A stretch of 33,065 bases of DNA from Pseudomonadota bacterium (GTDB lineage: Bacteria > Pseudomonadota > Gammaproteobacteria > Burkholderiales > Burkholderiaceae_C). Of the stretch, positions 27,648 to 33,065 are shown in pieces; within the stretch, counting starts at the first letter, position 1; the number at the start of each line of letters is the position of its first letter. The stretch spans positions 1 through 33,065 of the forward strand of contig JAJZEC010000041.1 in the NCBI GenBank assembly GCA_021805825.1, in the 5' to 3' direction. The position numbers were made by a program, and so were the translations under genes. The notes beneath the pieces are model-generated. The model saw only the letters and a program-made list of their open reading frames with translations, had not been told where the DNA came from and did not search any database.

Positions 27648-27680
27648 GCAAGCCTGCGGCGCCCCGCAACCGGGGCTTGC
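27648..27680. repeat. Nested inverted repeat in the pelA-acoA divergent region
   Basis: GCAAGCC (27648-27654) pairs with GGCTTGC within GGGCTTGC (27673-27680). Just inside, TGCGG (27655-27659) pairs with CCGCA (27664-27668) around a CGCC loop. Together they can form a 12-pair hairpin with one small bulge. It lies 68 to 100 bases before the pelA start and about 92 bases upstream of the acoA sigma-54 promoter. It could be a pelA leader hairpin or a protein site. Confidence 0.4.
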
Positions 27681-27690
27681 GTCACCTGCG

Positions 27691-27704
27691 TCGTCGTGCG
27701 ACGA
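27691..27704. promoter_or_regulatory. Candidate AcoR upstream activating site
   Basis: TCGTCG-TG-CGACGA is a perfect 14-base palindrome about 70 bases upstream of the acoA sigma-54 promoter. It is flanked by CACCTG (27683-27688) and CAGGTG (27725-27730), which are inverted to each other. Half of it, GTGCGACGA, recurs at 32077-32085 upstream of the acoX sigma-54 promoter. Assignment to AcoR is inference. Confidence 0.35.
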
Positions 27705-27771
27705 GACAACTGTATCGCCTGCAACAGGTGGCGAGACACCCCGGAGGCGCCGAGGCCGCCGCGACAGCGCC

Positions 27772-27787
27772 TGGCATGCCCCTTGCA
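27772..27787 (+). promoter_or_regulatory. Sigma-54 promoter of the acoAB operon
   Basis: TGGCATG-CCCC-TTGCA matches the -24/-12 consensus TGGCACG-N4-TTGCA at all but one position. GG (27773-27774) and GC (27785-27786) are exactly 10 bases apart. Transcription should start near 27797, about 58 bases before the acoA ATG. A near-identical copy precedes acoX, and an acoR-like activator gene lies nearby. Confidence 0.85.
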
Positions 27788-27855
27788 AAGCCCTCGGCGC
27801 AAGCGAATGCGCGCTGCCGGCCGCGCGCGGCCGAGAACCACAAGGAGACGACGAC

Positions 27856-28863
27856 ATGGGCCCAAGCAACCAGCAGATGCTCTGGATGTACGAGAAGATG
27901 CTTGAAATCCGGGAGTACGAAGAGACCATGGCCAAGGTCTACCTGGAGGGCAAGCTGCCGCCCAACATCCAGAAGGGACTGGCCTTCGACATCGGTTCCG
28001 GCCCGGTGCCGGGGGAGATGCACCTGGCCGCCGGCCAGGAGCCGGTCGCGGTGGGGGTGTGCGCCCACCTGCGCGACGACGACACCGTGGTCGGCACCCA
28101 CCGCCCGCACCATTTCGCGATCGCCAAGGGCGTGCCGCTGCAGGCAATGACCTCCGAGATGTTCGGCAAGGCCGACGGCCTGTGCCGCGGCAAGGGCGGG
28201 CACATGCACCTGTTCGACGTCGCCCACCGCTTCAGCTGCAGCGGCATCATCGGCGCCAGCCTGCCGCCGGCCTGCGGCGCGGCGCTGGCGGCCAGGAAGC
28301 GCGGCACCGACGCCATCGCGGTGGCATTCTTCGGCGAAGGCGCCGCCAACCAGGGCTCGTTCCACGAGTCGCTGAACCTGGCCGCGGTATGGCGCCTTCC
28401 GGTGGTGTTCGTCTGCGAGGACAACAAGTACGCCATTTCGGTGGAGAAGTCCGACTCCACCGCGGTGGCCTGGAACACCGACCGTGCCGCCGCCTACGAC
28501 ATGGCCAGCGCGCTGGTCGACCACAACGACGCGCTGGCCGTGTTCGAGGCCGCCGCCGCCGCGGTGCAGCGCGCGCGCAGCGGCCAGGGGCCGACGCTCA
28601 TCGAGGTCAAGACCGATCGCTACCTGGGGCATTTCCAGGGCGACCCGGAAAGCTACCGCCCGAAGGGCGAGGTCGCCGAGCTGCGTGCACACGACCCGAT
28701 CCCCAGGCTCGCCGCGCAGCTGCGCGCGCTGGGCGCGCTCGACGACCAAGCCGACGCGGCGCTGCGGGCGCGGGTCTCGGCGCGCGTCGAGCAGGCCTAC
28801 GCGCATGCCCGGGCCAGCGCCTACCCGCGGACCGAGGACGCCCTGCTGCATGTCTTCCACTGA
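27856..28863 (+). CDS. acoA: Acetoin dehydrogenase-like E1 alpha subunit (thiamine diphosphate)
   Basis: 335 residues. The thiamine-diphosphate motif starts at G160-E-G162 (FFGEGAANQG) and ends near N190 (CEDNKYA). RGKGGHMHLFD and AAGQEPVAVGV are typical of E1 alpha chains of acetoin and 2-oxo acid dehydrogenases. The family oxidatively cleaves acetoin or decarboxylates 2-oxo acids and passes the two-carbon unit to lipoyl groups. About 17 extra residues (roughly 35-51, rich in Gly/Pro) stand before PGEMHLAAGQE, where most acetoin E1 alpha chains go directly from GKIPG to HLYIGQE. AAGGAG lies 8 bases before ATG 27856. It is the first gene under the sigma-54 promoter. The substrate is inferred from acoX and acoR nearby. 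Confidence 0.88.
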   Translation: MGPSNQQMLWMYEKMLEIREYEETMAKVYLEGKLPPNIQKGLAFDIGSGPVPGEMHLAAGQEPVAVGVCAHLRDDDTVVGTHRPHHFAIAKGVPLQAMTSEMFGKADGLCRGKGGHMHLFDVAHRFSCSGIIGASLPPACGAALAARKRGTDAIAVAFFGEGAANQGSFHESLNLAAVWRLPVVFVCEDNKYAISVEKSDSTAVAWNTDRAAAYDMASALVDHNDALAVFEAAAAAVQRARSGQGPTLIEVKTDRYLGHFQGDPESYRPKGEVAELRAHDPIPRLAAQLRALGALDDQADAALRARVSARVEQAYAHARASAYPRTEDALLHVFH

Positions 28864-28887
28864 GCCGGCGACGGCGGAGATCGAACA

Positions 28888-29925
28888 ATGAACGCAAGCA
28901 ACGAGCGCAGGCTGACCATGGCGCAGGCGATCGCCGAGGCCATCGGACAGCAGATGGAAGGCGACCCCGAGGTCTTCGTGATGGGTGAGGACATCGGGCG
29001 CTACGGAGGCATCTTCGGAGCCACCGGCGGGCTGCTGGACAAGTTCGGCACGGATCGCATCATGGACACGCCGATTTCCGAGACCGCATTCATCGGCACC
29101 GCGATCGGTGCCGCGGCGGCCGGCATGCGTCCGATCGCCGAACTGATGTTCGTCGACTTCTTCGGCGTGTGCATGGACATGATCTACAACCACATGGCGA
29201 AGAACATCTACATGTCGGGCGGCAACGTGAAGCTGCCGATGGTGCTGATGACCGCCATCGGCGGCGGCTACAACGACGCCGCGCAGCACTCGCAGTGCCT
29301 GTACGCGACCTTCGCCCACATGCCGGGGATCAAGGTCGTCGTGCCGAGCAACGCCTACGACGCCAAGGGCCTGATGGCCCAGGCGATCCGCGAGGACAAC
29401 CCGGTGCTCTTCATGTACCACAAGGGCATCATGGGCCTGCCGTGGATGGCCTACTACGAAGGCAGCACGACCGCGGTTCCGGCCGACCCCTACGTGCTGC
29501 CCTTCGGCAAGGCGCGGATCGTTCGCGAGGGTCGCGACCTGAGCATCGTCACCCTCAGCCAGATGGTGCACAAGGCGACCGCGGCGGCCGCGCAGCTGGC
29601 GGCTCAGGGCATCGACGCCGAGATCATCGACCTGCGCACCCTGGTTCCTCTGGATCGCCAGGCCGTGCTCGACTCGGTGCGCAAGACCGGGCGCCTGCTG
29701 GTCGCCGACGAGGACTACCTCAGCTTCGGGCTGAGCGGGGAGATCGCCGCCCTGGTCGCCGAGAACCTGGACACCGTGCGCCTGAAATCTCCGGTGCGCA
29801 GGCTGGCCGTCCCCGACGTGCCGATTCCCTACAGCCGTCCGCTGGAGCAGTTCGTGATCCCCCAGGTGGAGGCCATCGTGGCCCAGGCGCAGCGGCTGAT
29901 GCAGGCGACGGGGGTGCTGGCGTGA
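28888..29925 (+). CDS. acoB: Acetoin dehydrogenase-like E1 beta subunit
   Basis: 345 residues, the normal E1 beta length. MGEDIGRYGG and TPISE65TAFIG (the Glu that activates the thiamine ring) are near the N-terminus. MTAIGGGYNDAAQHSQ follows, and the C-terminal transketolase-like domain has DLRTLVPLDRQAV and ADEDYLSFG. It pairs with AcoA as an alpha2beta2 E1. The gene starts 24 bases after acoA with a GGAGA ribosome site and shares its last base triplet region with the GTG of the lipoyl gene (GTGA). Confidence 0.92.
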   Translation: MNASNERRLTMAQAIAEAIGQQMEGDPEVFVMGEDIGRYGGIFGATGGLLDKFGTDRIMDTPISETAFIGTAIGAAAAGMRPIAELMFVDFFGVCMDMIYNHMAKNIYMSGGNVKLPMVLMTAIGGGYNDAAQHSQCLYATFAHMPGIKVVVPSNAYDAKGLMAQAIREDNPVLFMYHKGIMGLPWMAYYEGSTTAVPADPYVLPFGKARIVREGRDLSIVTLSQMVHKATAAAAQLAAQGIDAEIIDLRTLVPLDRQAVLDSVRKTGRLLVADEDYLSFGLSGEIAALVAENLDTVRLKSPVRRLAVPDVPIPYSRPLEQFVIPQVEAIVAQAQRLMQATGVLA

Positions 29926-30179
29926 GCGTCGTGGCCGTCCGTCTCGACCCCCAGGCGTGGATCGATGTCGAAGCCGGCACCGAGGCCCTGCTCGACCACT
30001 GGAGCGTGGCCCCCGGCGACCGCGTCGAGGCCGGTCAGGTGATCGGCGGCGCGGTGCTGGTGAAGAGCAACCTGGAGCTCAACGCACCCGCCGCCGGACG
30101 GCTGGTGCGCATCGAGGTTGCCGCCGAGCATACCTTCGGCAAGGAGGCGGCGCTGGCGTGGATCGACACCTCGGGCTGA
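29922..30179 (+). CDS. Free-standing lipoyl-domain protein
   Basis: 85 residues forming one biotinyl/lipoyl domain and nothing else. It has the WSVAPGDRVEAGQVIG turn, the VLVK48SNLEL hairpin and the NAPAAGRLVRI strand. K48 aligns with the lipoylated Lys of the ETDKA motif of E2 proteins, although the preceding residues differ (VLVK for ETDK). The normal acoC product has such a domain fused to an acyltransferase; here the transferase is missing. The protein is probably the acyl or electron carrier for AcoAB, loaded by the ligase-like enzyme encoded next. The GTG start overlaps the acoB stop as GTGA, and its last 22 bases overlap the next gene. Biotinylation is possible but lacks the MKM motif. 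Confidence 0.85.
   Translation: MSVVAVRLDPQAWIDVEAGTEALLDHWSVAPGDRVEAGQVIGGAVLVKSNLELNAPAAGRLVRIEVAAEHTFGKEAALAWIDTSG
30141..30147 (+). promoter_or_regulatory. Strong ribosome binding site fixing the lplA-like GTG start
   Basis: AAGGAGG lies inside the lipoyl-domain gene, 10 bases before GTG 30158. It is a near-perfect anti-Shine-Dalgarno match and decides the start of the ligase-like gene, which otherwise has no ATG near its N-terminus. Confidence 0.75.
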
Positions 30180-30880
30180 GCCCCGCGCGGGCCGCCGCGG
30201 CGCGCGCGGAGCAGGCGTGGAATGCACGTCGGCTCCGCGCGTCGCCGCGCCCGGCCTGGCGGCTGTGGCGCTACCCGCAGCCCGCGCTGGTGCTGGGCGC
30301 GGCGCAGCATGCTTTGCACGAGCAGGCCGACCGCGCCGTGCTCGACGTGCTGCGGCGTCGCGCCGGCGGCGGCGCGGTGCTTGTCGGGCCGTGGATGATC
30401 GGGCTGTCGGTGGCGCTTCCGGCATCCCACCCGCTGGCCGGCAACGGCCTGCTGTGCGCCTACCGCTGGCTCGGCGAGGCGCTCGCGCGGGCGCTGAGCT
30501 TCCATGGCGTCCAGTGCGAGGCGCTAGCTCCGCGGCAGCTGCAGGGGCGCCCGCGAGAGCCCGCCGACTGGGCCTGCTTCGGATCCTTGTCGCCCTGGGA
30601 AGTCCTGTGTCAGGGCCGCAAGATCGCCGGCCTGGCGCAGGCGCGCACCGGCGATGCCGTGTTGCTGGTCGCCGGCGTGCTGCTGCGCCCCCCGCATTGG
30701 GAACTGCTGTGCCGCGCGCTGCGTCAGCCGGAGACGCAAGCGCGGCGGCTGCGGCAGGCGAGCATCGACTGGGAGCAGGCGGCCGCCGGCGCCGCGCAAG
30801 CCCCCGCGGAGGTCGAACAGCGCATCCGCGCCCGCCTGCGCGCCGAACTGGCTGCCAGTCTGCGCGCCGCGCGCGCCTGA
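30158..30880 (+). CDS. Compact lipoate-protein ligase A-like protein
   Basis: 240 residues from a GTG. RRRAGGGAV (66-74) and GRK155IAGLAQAR match the lipoate-binding loop and catalytic Lys of LplA/LipM-type cofactor transferases, with CFGSLSPWEV just before. The HD that usually follows GGGAV is replaced by VG. The protein ends after the large domain, so the small C-terminal accessory domain of E. coli LplA is missing. It may need a partner, or may be an octanoyl or lipoyl transferase. It overlaps the lipoyl-domain gene by 22 bases, so the natural substrate is probably K48 of that protein. It is the last gene of the operon and converges on acoX. Confidence 0.8.
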   Translation: MDRHLGLSPARAAAARAEQAWNARRLRASPRPAWRLWRYPQPALVLGAAQHALHEQADRAVLDVLRRRAGGGAVLVGPWMIGLSVALPASHPLAGNGLLCAYRWLGEALARALSFHGVQCEALAPRQLQGRPREPADWACFGSLSPWEVLCQGRKIAGLAQARTGDAVLLVAGVLLRPPHWELLCRALRQPETQARRLRQASIDWEQAAAGAAQAPAEVEQRIRARLRAELAASLRAARA

Positions 30881-30885
30881 GCGCC

Positions 30886-30914
30886 GGCGCGGCGCAGCAA
30901 GGCGCTGCCGCGCC
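30886..30914. terminator. Bidirectional hairpin between convergent genes
   Basis: GGCGCGGC (30886-30893) pairs with GCCGCGCC (30907-30914). An inner AGC/GCT pair and an AAGGC loop complete a stem with a 2-base bulge. The hairpin nearly fills the 34-base gap between the ligase-like gene and acoX, which are read towards each other. There is no T-tract on either side, so it may act mainly as an RNA 3'-end stabiliser or pause site. Confidence 0.5.
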
Positions 30915-31922
30915 TCAGCTCAGCAGCAGGCCATGCGCGCCGGCGTAGTCGAGGATGTCTTCCACCGCCAGGGTGCGCGGGCCGTCGAGCTCCAGCCAGA
31001 TGGCCGGTGGCTGCGACGGGTCGAGCAGCCACTCGCGCTCGCCGTCGAAGGCCAGCGTGCCGGCCAGCGCCGGCAGCACCTGCTCCTGCCCGGGCAGCAG
31101 GCGCCGCACCGCGCCCACCCCCACCGCTTGCAGCACGCCCGGGAGCAGCGGCGCACGCAGCGTGCGCGCCCCGCCGAGTTCGACCTGCAGGCCCCAGGGC
31201 TGCGTACGCTGCACCGGCTGCACCCAGGCGGCGATCGACGACAGGCCGATGGACTGCGGCTGCGCGAAGGACACGTAGACGCTGTGCACGTCGTCGGCGC
31301 TGTAGACGGCGCGCGCGGCCACCGCGCGCTGGCGCGTGACGACCACGTCGACGAGCGCGATGGCCTCGCCCTGCACCCCATGCACCCGCAGCACCTTGTT
31401 GGGCCGCAGCGCGATCGCATCGGGAATGCGCCCGCTCAGATACAGGCCGAGGGCGATGCCCGACAGCGTGGGCTCGCGCAGGTCGGGAAAGGCATTGTTG
31501 GTTCCGGTGGACAGCGCGAGCAGCGGCAGGTCGCCGCAGCCCTGCGCCACCGCGCGGTGGGTGCCGTCACCGCCGAGCACGGCCATCGCCGCCACGCCCA
31601 TCGCGCGCAATGCGCGCGCTGCCTGCAGCGAATCGTCGACGCGGTCGCGGCAGTCGATCGGCAGCATGCGCACCTCGGGCAGCACCGCGCCGCCCGCGGC
31701 CTGTGCGGTGCGGGCCTTCTCGGCGATGCGCGCGCCGAGCCCGGCGGGGTCAGGCATCAGCCAGGCCTGGCGCAGACCCAGCGCGGCGGCCGCGCCGAGC
31801 AGGCGCAGCACGGTGTTGACCTTTTCCTGATGCGACACCGCATTCGCCCACGACACCAGGCGGCGCACGTCGCGCCCGGCCGAGGGATTGACGATGACAC
31901 CGATGGCAGGGAGCTGGAGCAT
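30915..31922 (-). CDS. acoX: AcoX, NAD-kinase-fold protein of acetoin catabolism
   Basis: 335 residues. GGDGT (117-121) and STGTNNAFP (138-146) are the nucleotide-binding motifs of the ATP-NAD kinase/diacylglycerol kinase fold. An N-terminal GVIVNPSAGRD strand precedes them. AcoX is found with acetoin dehydrogenase genes in several bacteria; its biochemical role is unknown. Here it has its own sigma-54 promoter and is read against the acoAB operon, whereas it is often the first gene of that operon. The upstream open frame to 32186 is unlike the family, so ATG 31922 is chosen. Confidence 0.88.
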   Translation of the reverse strand: MLQLPAIGVIVNPSAGRDVRRLVSWANAVSHQEKVNTVLRLLGAAAALGLRQAWLMPDPAGLGARIAEKARTAQAAGGAVLPEVRMLPIDCRDRVDDSLQAARALRAMGVAAMAVLGGDGTHRAVAQGCGDLPLLALSTGTNNAFPDLREPTLSGIALGLYLSGRIPDAIALRPNKVLRVHGVQGEAIALVDVVVTRQRAVAARAVYSADDVHSVYVSFAQPQSIGLSSIAAWVQPVQRTQPWGLQVELGGARTLRAPLLPGVLQAVGVGAVRRLLPGQEQVLPALAGTLAFDGEREWLLDPSQPPAIWLELDGPRTLAVEDILDYAGAHGLLLS

Positions 31923-32018
31923 GGTGCGGGCCGATGGCGGATGAAGGGTGGCGGGTGGGCGTTCGCACCGGGCCGGGAGCGCGCGATGCCGCGGCGGATC
32001 AAGCAATCCCTTCGATAC

Positions 32019-32034
32019 AGCAAGGAGCATGCCA
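32019..32034 (-). promoter_or_regulatory. Sigma-54 promoter of acoX
   Basis: On the minus strand the sequence reads TGGCATG-CTCC-TTGCT. GG and GC are 10 bases apart, and it differs from the acoA promoter at only two positions. The start would fall near 32008, giving an 86-base leader before ATG 31922. GTGCGACGA at 32077-32085, shared with the acoA region, may bind the activator. Confidence 0.8.
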
Positions 32035-32136
32035 CGAGACGCAGCCGAAGGGGGCATAATCCGCTGGATCACTACAGTGCGACGACCACGCCGCGGACTG
32101 CCGGCGCGCGGGCGATCGCAGCGGGAGACAACGCCG

Positions 32137-33065
32137 ATGGAAAGCTTGCAAGCCTTGCCCGCGGCGGGCGCCGGCGGCGCCGGCACCCAGGCGCTGATCG
32201 CGCGCTCCTGGCAGCGTTCGATCGACCGCCACGGACTCGATCCGGCACGCCTGGATGCGCCGCGCGTGCTCAGCGCGGGCGCCTTGCGCGAGCACCTGGA
32301 GCCGATGCAACCGCTGCTGGAACTCGCGCGCCTGCCCCTGCAGTGGCTGCACGAGCAGGTGCGTGATGCCGGCTACGTCGTGCTGCTGACCGACGCCGAA
32401 GGCATCACGCTGCGCATGCTGCGCGATGCGCGGCTCGATCGCGCGCTGCGCCACGCCGGGCTGCACGAAGGCAGCGCCTGGCAGGAGCCCCGTGAGGGAA
32501 CCTGCGCGGTGGCGCTGAGCGCCCTCGAGCGGGTCGCGCTGACGGTGCACCATGGCGAGCACTTTCGCGCCGCCAACCGCTCGCTGACCTGCAGCGCCGC
32601 TCCGGTGCTGGCGCCCGACGGCCGGGTGCTGGCGGTGGTCGACGCCTCGGCGCTGGACTCCCCCGACGACAAGCGCAGCCAGCACCTGGTGCTGCAGATG
32701 GTGCGCCAGGCCGCACGCACGATCGAGGACGCCTGGTTCCTGCAGTCCTTCGCCGACCAGTGGGTGCTCCACATCGGCTCGCAGACGCCTTGGTCGGAGG
32801 TCGCCACCGACGGCCTGCTCGCCGTCGACGGGGCAGGCCGCGTGCTGGCGGCCAATGCGCGCCTGCGCGACGCCGGATTCCCGGGGCGCGAGGCCCTCGT
32901 CGGTCGGCCGCTGCGCGAACTGCTGGGCATCGACCTGCAGGCCTTGTGCGCGGCCGCCGCCCACGACCCGCAGGCGCTGCTGCGGCTTGCGGCACTGCCC
33001 GCCGGCCATGCCGCCCGCCTGCGCTGGCCGCGTCGCCGCACGCCGGCGCCCGCGCCACGCGCGCC
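32137..33065 (+). CDS. acoR: AcoR-like sigma-54-dependent activator (N-terminal part, cut by window)
   Basis: Partial gene: 309 codons from ATG 32137 to the window end. The visible part starts with LIARSWQRSIDRHGLDP, the usual opening of AcoR-type activators. A GAF-like sensor domain follows (about 65-190; YVVLLTDAEG, EGTCAV, HHGEHFRAANRSLTCSAAPV, DASALDSP). A second PAS-like segment starts near 230 (GLLAVDGAGRVLAANARL). The AAA+ and HTH domains would lie beyond the edge, so the sigma-54 link is inferred from homology and from the two nearby -24/-12 promoters. GGGAG lies about 10 bases before the ATG. It diverges from acoX across 214 bases and is probably sigma-70 transcribed. EGTCAVAL replaces the common EGTNAIGTAL. 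Confidence 0.85.
   Translation, partial: MESLQALPAAGAGGAGTQALIARSWQRSIDRHGLDPARLDAPRVLSAGALREHLEPMQPLLELARLPLQWLHEQVRDAGYVVLLTDAEGITLRMLRDARLDRALRHAGLHEGSAWQEPREGTCAVALSALERVALTVHHGEHFRAANRSLTCSAAPVLAPDGRVLAVVDASALDSPDDKRSQHLVLQMVRQAARTIEDAWFLQSFADQWVLHIGSQTPWSEVATDGLLAVDGAGRVLAANARLRDAGFPGREALVGRPLRELLGIDLQALCAAAAHDPQALLRLAALPAGHAARLRWPRRRTPAPAPRA

Noticed and set aside
24077-28150. Open frame of 1357 codons on the plus strand across pelA and pelB
   Set aside because: It is antisense to clearly recognised pel genes, is rich in Arg, Gln, His and Gly without domains, and is the kind of long shadow frame expected in G+C-rich DNA.
32055-32060. CATAAT as -10 element for acoR
   Set aside because: A good -10 match but no acceptable -35 hexamer 16-18 bases upstream; left unassigned.

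Overview
The window is a G+C-rich (about 70% by eye) bacterial chromosome segment with 23 tightly packed genes and no rRNA, tRNA, CRISPR array, insertion sequence or phage gene that I could find. The gene families (pel polysaccharide operon, fimT-pilV-pilW-pilX-pilY1 minor pilins, acoX/acoR acetoin-type catabolism, acetophenone-carboxylase-type genes) suggest a betaproteobacterium, probably Burkholderiales or Rhodocyclales. That is inference from gene content; there is no rRNA or other taxonomic marker here.

Layout. (1) 1-7276, minus strand: a MalT/AlkS-type LuxR regulator (961 aa) followed by a carboxylase operon: HyuA-like subunit (669 aa), a small zinc-ribbon gamma subunit (158 aa) and a second HyuA-like subunit that runs off the left edge. 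The HyuA-gamma-HyuA order matches the acetophenone carboxylase type rather than the acetone carboxylase type. (2) 7375-14684, minus strand: fimT, pilV, pilW, pilX and pilY1, overlapping or nearly so, then an NAD-dependent epimerase/dehydratase gene. (3) 14802-27580, minus strand: a complete pelABCDEFG operon. PelA looks Tat-exported, and PelD has lost the aspartate of its expected c-di-GMP RxxD site. (4) 27856-30880, plus strand: E1 alpha and E1 beta of an acetoin-dehydrogenase-like thiamine-diphosphate enzyme, an 85-aa free-standing lipoyl domain and a compact lipoate-ligase-like protein. No E2 acyltransferase or E3 is present. (5) 30915-33065: acoX on the minus strand, convergent with the previous operon, and the start of an acoR-like sigma-54 activator gene on the plus strand.

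Regulation. The best regulatory evidence is a pair of almost identical sigma-54 promoters. One is upstream of acoA (TGGCATG-CCCC-TTGCA) and one upstream of acoX on the opposite strand (TGGCATG-CTCC-TTGCT), both with the invariant GG-N10-GC spacing. With the neighbouring acoR-like gene they define a self-contained sigma-54 regulon. The acoA and acoX regions share a GTGCGACGA word that could be the activator site. In the carboxylase cluster, two adjacent perfect palindromes lie in the last codons of the LuxR-type regulator, upstream of the structural genes.

The most unusual system is the E2-less acetoin-dehydrogenase-like module (E1 alpha, E1 beta, mobile lipoyl domain, dedicated lipoylation enzyme, AcoX) under AcoR/sigma-54 control. 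The coding assignments are mostly firm. The substrates of the two catabolic clusters and all operator assignments are inference.
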